From Leptospiraceae bacterium (lineage in GTDB: Bacteria > Spirochaetota > Leptospiria > Leptospirales > Leptonemataceae): 64,000 nt of DNA. Position 1 is the first letter of the stretch, and every line of letters starts with the position of its first letter. The notes below the pieces were generated by a model. The model saw only the letters and a program-made list of their open reading frames with translations, had not been told where the DNA came from and ran no database searches. The position numbers and the translations under genes are program-made. Below are positions 9,924 through 16,582 of the stretch, in pieces. The stretch is from positions 62,001-126,000 of the forward strand of contig BPKM01000004.1 in NCBI GenBank assembly GCA_026005135.1, read 5' to 3'.

Positions 9924-10063
9924 TGATTTAAATATTCAATTAATTTTTTCAATCACGAAAAATTGTATAATAATGTTGATAAATATTTTTAAAAAATAAT
10001 AGTGTCATTTAAGATATACATAAAAATATATAAATTTATTTAATAAAGTATTTTTTTTAGTTA
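9924..10063 (+). repeat. Long direct repeat, left copy (flanks IS630 remnant)
   Basis: An AT-rich stretch from GATTTAAATATTCAAT through TTTTTTTTAGTTA that recurs, imperfectly but over its full length, at 10697-10843. Shared landmarks in order are TTTTTTCAATCA, GAAAAATTGT, TGATAAATATTTTT, AAAAAATAAT, GTGTC/GTGTCC, ATTTAAGATATA, ATATAAATTTATT and AAAGTATTT. The two copies bracket the transposase remnant in direct orientation. They are too long for a target duplication, so they may reflect a local duplication into which the element inserted, or part of the element. Confidence 0.7.
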
Positions 10064-10109
10064 TACCTATACCACTCATAATTTTCTAACATGTCAACTT
10101 CTATTTATA

Positions 10110-10545
10110 ATACAAATAATTTTCTGTCATAAGGCTATTGAGCTCATTTCGATACATTTCTATATTTTTAAAAAATTGTATTCAACTATCTCTTTATGCT
10201 TCAAAACTCTCATAATATTTATTATAAAGAATTTATCTTTTTAAAAGTAATTTCCATAATCTTTCAATAAGATTCAAGTTTGGTGAATATGGTGGTAAGT
10301 AAGATATTTTTACTCGTGAATTTTGTTTTAAATATTCTTGTATTAATTTGCTTCTATTATATCTCGCATTATCTAATATTAAGATAATATTTCCTTTCTT
10401 CTGTTTACTATTGTAATTCATCTATCAAACTTATTAAAACCTCTGAATTAACTTTCTGGGCTTCCTTGATGACTACTTCCTTTGTTTCTACATTATATGC
10501 CCCCTTTATATTAATTCCCGTCCTTCCTAGTATGTAGATTAAATA
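10110..10545 (-). pseudogene. Decayed IS630-family transposase (C-terminal half)
   Basis: Reading the minus strand gives a run of IS630 transposase pieces in different frames. First comes a segment with GRTGINIKGAYNVETKEVVI that ends in a stop near 10423. Then, shifted in frame, comes MNYNSKQ through LILDNARYNRSKLIQEYL and SYLPPYSPNLNLIERLWK (10421-10233). After further in-frame stops follows NKYYESFEA and FFKNIEMYRNELNSLMTEN. The DNARYNRSK aspartate and the SPNLNLIE glutamate are the last two residues of the DDE triad; the N-terminal half with the first aspartate is missing. At least one frameshift and three internal stops show it is inactive. Flanking direct repeats lie at 9924-10063 and 10697-10843. 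Confidence 0.88.
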
Positions 10546-10696
10546 TTTTTATAATTAGAAAATCATAAACTTTTATGCAACAGAGCCGCCATAAATAATA
10601 TAGTTTATTTTTTACAAAAAAAACTTACTAAAAATTGAAAGGTACTAAGTTGTATAACAATCATTTTTAAGCAAAATTTTTTCAAATATTACTAAG

Positions 10697-10843
10697 TTAT
10701 ATTTAAACATTCAATAATTTTTTCAATCATGAAAAATTGTCTAATAATATTGATAAATATTTTTTAAAAAATAATGGTGTCCATTTAAGATATAAATATA
10801 ATATATAAATTTATTTTATAAAGTATTTATATATTTTTTAGTT
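10697..10843 (+). repeat. Long direct repeat, right copy (flanks IS630 remnant)
   Basis: Second copy of the repeat at 9924-10063, same orientation, differing by scattered substitutions and short indels (for example TCAATCATG for TCAATCACG). It ends about ten bases before the stop codon of the desaturase gene. The rest of the gap from 10546 to 10696 is AT-rich with nothing recognisable. Confidence 0.7.
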
Positions 10844-10851
10844 AATTTGGA

Positions 10852-11757
10852 TTAGATAAAAAAAGACCGTATTGGTCCATTAAATTGTTTTAATAACTGC
10901 TTAAATAACGTACTATTATATTGATTTTTGGTTCTAATAAACTCTTTTTCTAAGAAAAACCATGGTATTTTTGGTTTTTGATGATGTAAACCATGATAAT
11001 TAGCATTTAAAATTAAGAGCTGAATAAATTTAGATGTTTTAAGATTATATCCAGAAATAACTTTATTAGGTTGTGTTCCATAATGAAAAACATTATCCAT
11101 TAAAGATATTATTAATCCTCTAATAAACAAAAAAGAAATAAAAAGATAAAATTTTAAACCATATATATAAAAAATAATCGAATAAAAAATTAGATTTATA
11201 AAAGCATCCCATCTTATTTCTTGTTTATACAAAATTATAAAACCTATAAAATTATATTTTAATCTTGAACGATTTTTATAAAAATTTTTTATTTTTAGTA
11301 AACAACTATCTGGTATAAATAAGATTAAATTACATAAAAATTCAGAAAGATACAAACCACCTAATAGCCAGTAGTAATAACGAATATATGCTAATATTGA
11401 AGATTCCCTTTCCGGATTATAATACTCATTAATATCTTCATTTGTTCTATTATAACCATGATGTAATAAATGTCCACCCTGTAAAATTCTAAATGGCGAA
11501 CCAAAATAAATGCATAAGACTCTTCCCAGAATATTATTTGCAGTTTTACTATAGAACAATATTCCATGTATAGCATCGTGAATCAAAATCCATAAAGGAT
11601 AAGAAAAAATACCTAATAATGGTACGAAATATATTAAAAAACTATTTTTATTTTTTAATGGTACATAAAAATATACCCAATTAAATAACATTAAATAAAA
11701 TAAAACTAGCAATATGTTTAAATAAAAATATTTACTTTTTAAAGTATCGCTCTCCAT
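10852..11757 (-). CDS. Membrane fatty acid desaturase/hydroxylase family protein
   Basis: A 301-residue integral membrane di-iron enzyme. All three histidine boxes of the fatty acid desaturase superfamily are present: HDAIHG (about 60-65), HLLHH (96-100) and YHGLHHQ near residue 255, with hydrophobic segments between them. It would introduce a double bond or a hydroxyl group into a lipid acyl chain at the inner membrane. The start overlaps the end of the upstream acyltransferase gene by 26 bases, so translation is likely coupled. That pairing suggests it modifies the lipid made by the acyltransferase, for example an aminolipid; this is inference. The beta-carotene hydroxylase branch has similar boxes and is the main alternative. 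Confidence 0.85.
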   Translation of the reverse strand: MESDTLKSKYFYLNILLVLFYLMLFNWVYFYVPLKNKNSFLIYFVPLLGIFSYPLWILIHDAIHGILFYSKTANNILGRVLCIYFGSPFRILQGGHLLHHGYNRTNEDINEYYNPERESSILAYIRYYYWLLGGLYLSEFLCNLILFIPDSCLLKIKNFYKNRSRLKYNFIGFIILYKQEIRWDAFINLIFYSIIFYIYGLKFYLFISFLFIRGLIISLMDNVFHYGTQPNKVISGYNLKTSKFIQLLILNANYHGLHHQKPKIPWFFLEKEFIRTKNQYNSTLFKQLLKQFNGPIRSFFI

Positions 11758-12499
11758 ATCGTTCAGTTATTCTTGTAGAATCAAAAAAAATAAAAAAGTC
11801 AGATGTTCCAAAAACATCATCATAAGCGGGCTCTCCTCCAATTAAAGAACCAACTCTTAAATATCCAATAATAAGAGGTGGTATATTCTTCATTGCTTCT
11901 CTTAGATCCGAAATTTGATACTCTGGATCAAAACCTTCAAGTCTTTTGTGTGGTAATGGTGAAATTCTTAATTGTTCTTCTACAAGATAGTTTTTTTCTC
12001 TAAAATAAGCATATGCTTCAGAAATGATTTCTGGATTATTAGTATGAAAAGAACCACACCCCATTAAATATCTAACTTTATAATTTTGAATATACCATGC
12101 TAAACCAGCCCATAATAAAGTTATAACAGATCCATCTCTATAATCTGGATGAACACAACTTCTTCCAATTTCTGCTGCTTCGTCTTTTAATTCATAAATT
12201 TTAGATAAATCAAACTCTGTTTCTGAATAAAATCCTATATATCGTTTTGCAATAGAACTCCTTAAAATCCGATATGTACCAACAATTTTTTTATCATTTG
12301 CATTATCTACAACAATAAGATGATCACAATATAAATCATATTCATCTCTATCTTTTTTTGTATCATGAGATTCTGGTAAACCTTCCCCCAATTCTTTATT
12401 AAAAACTTCGTATCGTAAAGCAAGAGTTTGCTCTAATTCATATTGATCTTCTGCCAATCTTACTTCTAATTGTTTTTCTTTTATTAGTAATTTATTCAT
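11732..12499 (-). CDS. GNAT-type acyltransferase, OlsB/hemolysin-like (Acetyltransf_5) family
   Basis: A 255-residue protein with the features of the OlsB-like acyltransferase family: N-terminal VRLAEDQYELEQTLALRYEVFNKELGE, the acidic YDLYCDHLIVVD strand, VGTYRIL, EIGRSCVHPDYRDGSVITLLWAGLAWY and the GCGSFHTNNPE block. Family members transfer a 3-hydroxyacyl chain from acyl-carrier protein to the alpha-amino group of ornithine or another amino acid, the first step of ornithine-lipid synthesis. The substrate here is not proven. The ATG at 12499 has a good AGGAG site. The downstream gene is a desaturase/hydroxylase that overlaps it by 26 bases. No OlsA-type O-acyltransferase is seen nearby. Confidence 0.82.
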   Translation of the reverse strand: MNKLLIKEKQLEVRLAEDQYELEQTLALRYEVFNKELGEGLPESHDTKKDRDEYDLYCDHLIVVDNANDKKIVGTYRILRSSIAKRYIGFYSETEFDLSKIYELKDEAAEIGRSCVHPDYRDGSVITLLWAGLAWYIQNYKVRYLMGCGSFHTNNPEIISEAYAYFREKNYLVEEQLRISPLPHKRLEGFDPEYQISDLREAMKNIPPLIIGYLRVGSLIGGEPAYDDVFGTSDFFIFFDSTRITERYGERYFKK

Positions 12500-12639
12500 A
12501 TAAATCTCCTATGTTTTCTTATATTTCACTATTTTTTATTAAAATTTGATTACATCAATATAAAAATTAATGTTTTTTTTATTTTTTTGTTTATTCCTTG
12601 TTAAAATTCTATTTGATTTTTTCTTTGAATTGAAATTAA

Positions 12640-13302
12640 TTGTTACATGTTTTCTTAAAAAATTTATTATACGGGAGAAAAAATGAAAACATCTATAAAT
12701 ACCCATCAAATCGAAAAAGCTGGCGGAAAATAAGGAAAAATAGAGATAATTTAGACATTTGGACAATACAACAAAGACCAGAAATTCAAACGATGGGACA
12801 TTGGGAAGGAGATACCATAGAAGGGAAAAAAGGTTCTGGCTATGTATTTACTTTTGTTGAAAAATTGAGTCGTTATACTATAATGCTTTATGTATCATCA
12901 AAAAAGCTTAAAGAAACAAAAGAAAAAGTTTTGCGAAAATTTAATTCTATTCCAAAAGAAAAACTTTTAAGTATTACTTATGATAATGGAATAGAAATGC
13001 TACATAATGGTTTATATAAAATCATTCAGGAAATCAAAAATATCAGAGTTTATTTTACTGACCCCGGAAAACCCTATCAAAGAGGTTTAAATGAGAATAC
13101 CAATGGATTAATTAGACAATATTTACCCAAAGGGATAGATTTTAGAAAAACTGAAAATTTAGACAAAATTATACAAGATGTAGAAATAAAATTAAATCAT
13201 CGTGCAAGAAAATGCTTGCAGTATCAAACACCGTATGAAATATTCTTTTCTGTGAAACCAAAGCTATTCCCCATTAAGGTGTTGCACTTGAATTACAATG
13301 CG
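12640..13302 (+). mobile_element. IS30-family transposase remnant, 5'-truncated
   Basis: About 220 codons encode the C-terminal, catalytic part of an IS30 transposase. The DDE residues are readable: GHWEGDTIEG (D), TYDNG (D) and GLNENTNGLIRQYLPKG (E), and the end has NHRARKCLQYQTPYEIFF. The N-terminal helix-turn-helix region of roughly 100-130 residues is missing and the frame opens with TTG, so it cannot be a full transposase. The element appears to end near 13302 in GTTGCACTTGAATTACAAT, a terminal sequence reminiscent of IS30 relatives. From there the same frame continues into sirtuin sequence, so the insertion removed the sirtuin N-terminal part. Confidence 0.82.
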
Positions 13303-13425
13303 CCTGTAATTTTATTTGGAGAATATTTACCTTTAGATAAAGTAACATTATTAGAACAAGAATTATTAAATGGATTTGATCTATATATAGTTATACGCCA
13401 TCGCTCATGATAAGGAGTTGAAAAA

Positions 13426-14256
13426 ATGGAAAAGTTAGAATTCAATAAAATCTACAATATAGATTGTATTGAGGGAATGAAACATATCCCTGCTGATACA
13501 GTAGACCTTGTTATTACAGACCCTCCCTTCGCTATAGATTTTAAGGCAAAAAGAAATAATTATCACAGAACACAATCTCGGGTTTTAGAAGGTTATAAAG
13601 AAATACCAAAAGCAGAATACTATGATTTCACACTTAAATGGATGAAGGAGGTTTATAGGGTTCTTAAGGAATCTGGAAGTATGTATGTTTTTTCAGGATG
13701 GAATAATCTAAAGGACATCTTAATGGCACTTGATGAAATCGGTTTTATTACAGTTAATCATATTATTTGGAAATATCAATTTGGAGTTGTAACAAAAAGA
13801 AAATTTGTAACTTCTCATTATCATTGTCTTTATGTATGCAAAAATGATGAAAAAAGAAAATTTTTCCCTTATTCAAGATATGGAAAAGAAGATAATGATA
13901 GAGATGGTAGCAGTTTACATTATAAAGATAAAGAGGATGTCTGGATAATCAAAAGAGAATATTGGACAGGAGATCAAAAGACACCTACAAAGTTGCCAGC
14001 AGAGTTGATTAAGAAGATATTGATGTATTCAAGCGAAGAAGGTGACATTGTTTTAGACCCCTTCTTAGGTTCTGGACAGGTAGCAATTGTCAGTAAAATG
14101 ATGAAAAGGCAATATATCGGGTTTGAAATTGTAAAGGAATATTATGAGTTTGCTCAAAAAAGGTTAGATGAAAATATGTATAGAATTAAAGAGATAGACG
14201 CAGGCTCTAAAAACCAAACATTATTGACACTATTTGATATGGAGGAGAGGAAATGA
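13426..14256 (+). CDS. DNA methyltransferase (type II, probably N6-adenine, beta class)
   Basis: A 276-residue DNA methyltransferase. The catalytic motif TDPPF is at residues 31-35 and the AdoMet-binding motif DPFLGSG at 211-217, followed by YIGFEI. This order (catalytic motif first, then AdoMet site) defines the beta class, and DPPF/DPPY favours adenine N6 over cytosine N4 methylation, though N4 cannot be excluded. The central stretch probably contains target recognition. It has a strong AAGGAG ribosome-binding site 8 bases upstream and overlaps the next gene by four bases (ATGA). With that gene it forms a compact restriction-modification pair inside a cassette with no obvious promoter. Confidence 0.92.
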   Translation: MEKLEFNKIYNIDCIEGMKHIPADTVDLVITDPPFAIDFKAKRNNYHRTQSRVLEGYKEIPKAEYYDFTLKWMKEVYRVLKESGSMYVFSGWNNLKDILMALDEIGFITVNHIIWKYQFGVVTKRKFVTSHYHCLYVCKNDEKRKFFPYSRYGKEDNDRDGSSLHYKDKEDVWIIKREYWTGDQKTPTKLPAELIKKILMYSSEEGDIVLDPFLGSGQVAIVSKMMKRQYIGFEIVKEYYEFAQKRLDENMYRIKEIDAGSKNQTLLTLFDMEERK

Positions 14257-14903
14257 CTTTCTTAAAAATTGCAAAACAGTTTGGAGAAAAATTAAGAAAT
14301 ATTCCTAAAATGTGGGATGGTAGAAAATCAATTTTGGAAATGAAAAACGCTGGCTATCCACATTGGAAACAAATGGAATGGATCGGGTTTTACTTTCAAT
14401 TTTTATGTGAAAAATATTTATCGGGTGTTATAGAAATACCTGGTCCAAAATATGGAAATGTCAGATTTGATGGCTTTAAAAATGTACCTTGGGACTTTAA
14501 GGCACATGCTATGAACACGAGCAGTCATCAGATTATTGTAAATGATAGTGAAGCAACAGCGAATGGAATTAAAGATTATGGGGCAGTTGGGTTAATTCTT
14601 GCTCTCGGGAAAGTCTTATACAACGACGAAGATAGAACATTTCAAAAATGGCACGAGGCATTGAAAGGTGGATTATCTGATTATTCAATTGAAAGAATAA
14701 AGAGGGGTGCATGGTCAAGATTAAGAAAAGTTTCCTTTGAGTTGAAGCAAATTTCTTTCATCAGAATAACGGATGATACTTTGGTTAAGTGTGGTTCGTT
14801 CCAGATGGATTTCAGAAATGCAGATGGTTCAGCAAGGAGAGAAAAAGTCTTGTTAGATCTTGAGAAAATTGATGAGGAGTTGGTTTATGCTATTGAATTC
14901 TGA
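14253..14903 (+). CDS. Putative type II restriction endonuclease
   Basis: A 216-residue protein with no family I can name with certainty. It overlaps the methyltransferase gene by ATGA, the usual layout for a type II restriction partner. A candidate PD-(D/E)XK nuclease core is visible: Asp73 in VRFDGF, then Asp81-Phe-Lys83 in VPWDFKAH, preceded by a helix with IGFYFQFLCEKY (a possible glutamate position). The region after it (SDYSIERIKRGAWSRLRKVSF) is basic and may contact DNA. The TGA stop at 14901 is the first base triplet of the 3' attC-like site. Function rests on position and the short motif; an unrelated cassette protein is possible but less likely. Confidence 0.72.
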   Translation: MTFLKIAKQFGEKLRNIPKMWDGRKSILEMKNAGYPHWKQMEWIGFYFQFLCEKYLSGVIEIPGPKYGNVRFDGFKNVPWDFKAHAMNTSSHQIIVNDSEATANGIKDYGAVGLILALGKVLYNDEDRTFQKWHEALKGGLSDYSIERIKRGAWSRLRKVSFELKQISFIRITDDTLVKCGSFQMDFRNADGSARREKVLLDLEKIDEELVYAIEF

Positions 14904-14908
14904 GCGAC

Positions 14909-14997
14909 GGCGTATAACACAGCATGAAAGGTTCGTGTCTTATGGCACTCACTCAAACCCTTCGCTATCGCTCAGGACTTCTTTTATGCTGGAACCG
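14909..14997 (+). other. attC-like recombination site (3' end of cassette)
   Basis: Box R'' GGCGTATAAC (14909-14918) and box L'' CAGCATGAAAG (14920-14930) face L' CTTTTATGCTG (14981-14991) and R' beginning at G14997. L'' and L' pair in 10 of 11 positions. R'' pairs perfectly with the R' restored in the circular form (G14997 plus 13391-13399). Pairing extends outward: 14901-14917 matches the complement of 13391-13407 at 16 of 17 positions. The spacers are unequal (1 versus 5 bases), giving an asymmetric unpaired spacer, and about 50 variable bases lie between the arms, as in attC sites. Confidence 0.72.
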
Positions 14998-15185
14998 TTA
15001 TAGGAACATCCGGAATATTTCCTTATATTTATGAACCTGTATTTAGAGCAATATATAATAAAATTCCTACAATAGAAATTAATCCAGCAAAAACAATATT
15101 TAGTGATAAAGTAGACTTATATTTTCAAGAAAGATCATCTAAAATATTAAAAATGATCTGGGAACTATATAAAAAATAAAAGAAA

Positions 15186-15638
15186 TTATTCTTCTATCTT
15201 ACGATTCATTGCAACTTCAAATGTATAAGGACTATTATCAGGTAATGTCCTATAATCTATATCTGTATCTTTTACTATTATCTTTTTTGCTTCTAACCAA
15301 CCTTTATTTATTGCTTCATTAAGTTTCGATTTTAAACTTGGTTGTTCTTTTAATAAATAATTTATTTCTTCTCTGGAATATAAAATAGAGTTCATCCAGC
15401 TTCTCGTTCTCTTCTCGGGAAATTGATCCCATTTATATAAATGAGCAAATAATATACCTATATAACTTGCTAAAGAACGAATTTCAGATCTACCCATACT
15501 CTCCAATTCTTCTATTAGATTTTCTATATCTATTAATTCCCATCTCTTCTCTTTTAACAATTCTATCTGAGTCTTTATCCATAAATAAAAATCTTCTTCA
15601 TATAATTTCTGAATTTCTCTTTTGGTTAATATTCTCAT
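15186..15638 (-). CDS. DUF29 family protein, copy 3 of a tandem triplet
   Basis: A 150-residue DUF29 protein with the family pattern: YEEDFYLWIKTQIELLKEKRW, DIENLIEELESMGRSE, then IGILFAHLYKWDQFPEKRTRSW and a C-terminal LPDNSPYTFEVAMN. DUF29 proteins are small helical proteins of unknown function, frequent in cyanobacteria. It overlaps the upstream copy by four bases (ATGA), indicating translational coupling. It differs from its neighbours mainly in residues 90-120 and near the C-terminus (ILYSREEINYLLKEQ). This gene is last in the minus-strand set and converges with the sirtuin remnant. Confidence 0.88.
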   Translation of the reverse strand: MRILTKREIQKLYEEDFYLWIKTQIELLKEKRWELIDIENLIEELESMGRSEIRSLASYIGILFAHLYKWDQFPEKRTRSWMNSILYSREEINYLLKEQPSLKSKLNEAINKGWLEAKKIIVKDTDIDYRTLPDNSPYTFEVAMNRKIEE

Positions 15639-16087
15639 AACTCTATCTTACGATTCATTGCATCTTCAAACGTATAAGGACTATTATCAGGTAATGTCCT
15701 ATAATCTATATCTGTATCTTTTACTATTATCTTTTTTGCTTCATCCCAGCCATCCTCTATTGCCTCATTTAATTTAGATTTTAAACTGGGTTGTTTTTTT
15801 AAGAGTTTTAAAATATCTTTTCTGGAATATAAAATAGAGTTCATCCAGCTTCTCGTTCTCTTCTCGGGAAATTGATCCCATTTATATAAATGAGCAAATA
15901 ATATACCTATATAACTTGCTAAAGAACGAATTTCAGATCTACCCATACTCTCCAATTCTTCTATTAGATTTTCTATATCTATTAATTCCCATCTCTTCTC
16001 TTTTAACAATTCTATCTGAGTCTTTATCCATAAATAAAAATCTTCTTCATATAATTTCTGAATTTCTCTTTTGGTTAATATTCTCAT
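15635..16087 (-). CDS. DUF29 family protein, copy 2 of a tandem triplet
   Basis: A 150-residue DUF29 protein whose first 90 residues are identical to the downstream copy and nearly identical to the upstream one. Differences lie around residues 92-117 (SRKDILKLLKKQ and EAIEDGWDEAKK) and in the last residues. It is joined by ATGA overlaps at both ends. The near identity at DNA level over the first part of the gene points to recent tandem duplication or ongoing gene conversion. No catalytic motif is apparent. Confidence 0.88.
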   Translation of the reverse strand: MRILTKREIQKLYEEDFYLWIKTQIELLKEKRWELIDIENLIEELESMGRSEIRSLASYIGILFAHLYKWDQFPEKRTRSWMNSILYSRKDILKLLKKQPSLKSKLNEAIEDGWDEAKKIIVKDTDIDYRTLPDNSPYTFEDAMNRKIEL

Positions 16088-16536
16088 AACTCTATCTTAC
16101 GATTCATTGCATCTTCAAATGTATAAGGACTATTATCAGGTAATGTCCTATAATCTATATCTGTATCATCTATGATAATTTTTTGAGCATAAGACCAGCC
16201 ATCTTCCATTGCCTCATTTAATTTAGATTTTAAACTGGGTTGTTTTTTTAATAATCTTAAAATTTCTTTTCTGGAATATAGAATAGAGTTCATCCAGCTT
16301 CTTGTTCTCTTCTCGGGAAATTGATCCCATTTATATAAATGAGCAAATAATATACCTATATAACTTGCTAAAGAACGAATTTCAGATCTACCCATACTCT
16401 CCAATTCTTCTATTAGATTTTCTATATCTATTAATTCCCATCTCTTCTCTTTTAACAATTCTATCTGAGTCTTTATCCATAAATAAAAATCTTCTTCATA
16501 GAGTTTTTGGATTTCTTGTTTTTCTTTTAATAACAT
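16084..16536 (-). CDS. DUF29 family protein, copy 1 of a tandem triplet
   Basis: The first transcribed copy of the triplet, 150 residues. It has its own N-terminal start (MLLKEKQEIQKL), while the other two share MRILTKREIQKL; from residue 10 to about 90 it is the same as the others. It begins 46 bases after the stop of the ArsS-ArsM ORF on the same strand, so it may be read from the same transcript. No clear ribosome-binding site precedes it. Confidence 0.88.
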   Translation of the reverse strand: MLLKEKQEIQKLYEEDFYLWIKTQIELLKEKRWELIDIENLIEELESMGRSEIRSLASYIGILFAHLYKWDQFPEKRTRSWMNSILYSRKEILRLLKKQPSLKSKLNEAMEDGWSYAQKIIIDDTDIDYRTLPDNSPYTFEDAMNRKIEL

Positions 16537-16582
16537 CTTGAATAAAAATAAACTGATTTTTGTAAATTTTCAAGAATTTTTT

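Larger units (their letters stand above)
13391..14997 (+). mobile_element. Integron-type gene cassette carrying a restriction-modification system
   Basis: A 1607-base unit inserted between G13390 and T14998 inside a sirtuin gene. It begins TTATACGCC, carries two co-oriented overlapping genes (methyltransferase and putative endonuclease) after a 35-base leader, and ends in a long hairpin site closed by GGAACCG. When joined end to end, G plus TTATACGCC gives an R' box that is the exact complement of GGCGTATAAC at 14909-14918, as in a circular cassette. Its base composition looks less AT-rich than the neighbours. No integrase gene is in the window. The six-base GTTATA at both edges could instead be read as a target duplication of another type of element, but that would not explain the second arm pair inside the right-hand site. 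Confidence 0.75.
13303..15179 (+). pseudogene. Sirtuin (Sir2-family NAD-dependent deacylase) C-terminal remnant, split by a gene cassette
   Basis: Two pieces of one sirtuin gene lie on either side of the restriction-modification cassette. Left piece (13303-13390): APVILFGEYLPLDKVTLLEQ, then LNGFDLYI. Right piece (14998-15179): the continuation VIGTSGIFPYIYEP, then TIEINPAKTIFSDKVDLYF and a C-terminal helix ending at the TAA at 15177. This matches the sirtuin C-terminal signature (V-x-F-G-E, DLxxVIGTS, EINP, SDxAD). The two pieces are in the same reading frame when 13391-14997 is removed: the codon GTT is rebuilt from G13390 and T14998-T14999. The catalytic core and zinc-binding part upstream are gone, replaced by IS30. 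It is certainly inactive. Confidence 0.85.

Noticed and set aside
12539..12766. A 75-codon minus-strand gene between the acyltransferase and IS30
   Set aside because: It overlaps the IS30 coding sequence in antisense and is low-complexity AT-rich sequence.
13391..14917. A transposon with 17-base terminal inverted repeats (13391-13407 and 14901-14917)
   Set aside because: The right repeat is 80 bases inside the true junction, no transposase is present, and the second arm pair plus the precise G|TT insertion fit a cassette better. Kept as an alternative only.
15186..16536. A CRISPR-like or satellite repeat array from the threefold periodicity of about 449 bases
   Set aside because: Each unit is a complete protein-coding gene; there are no short repeats with spacers.
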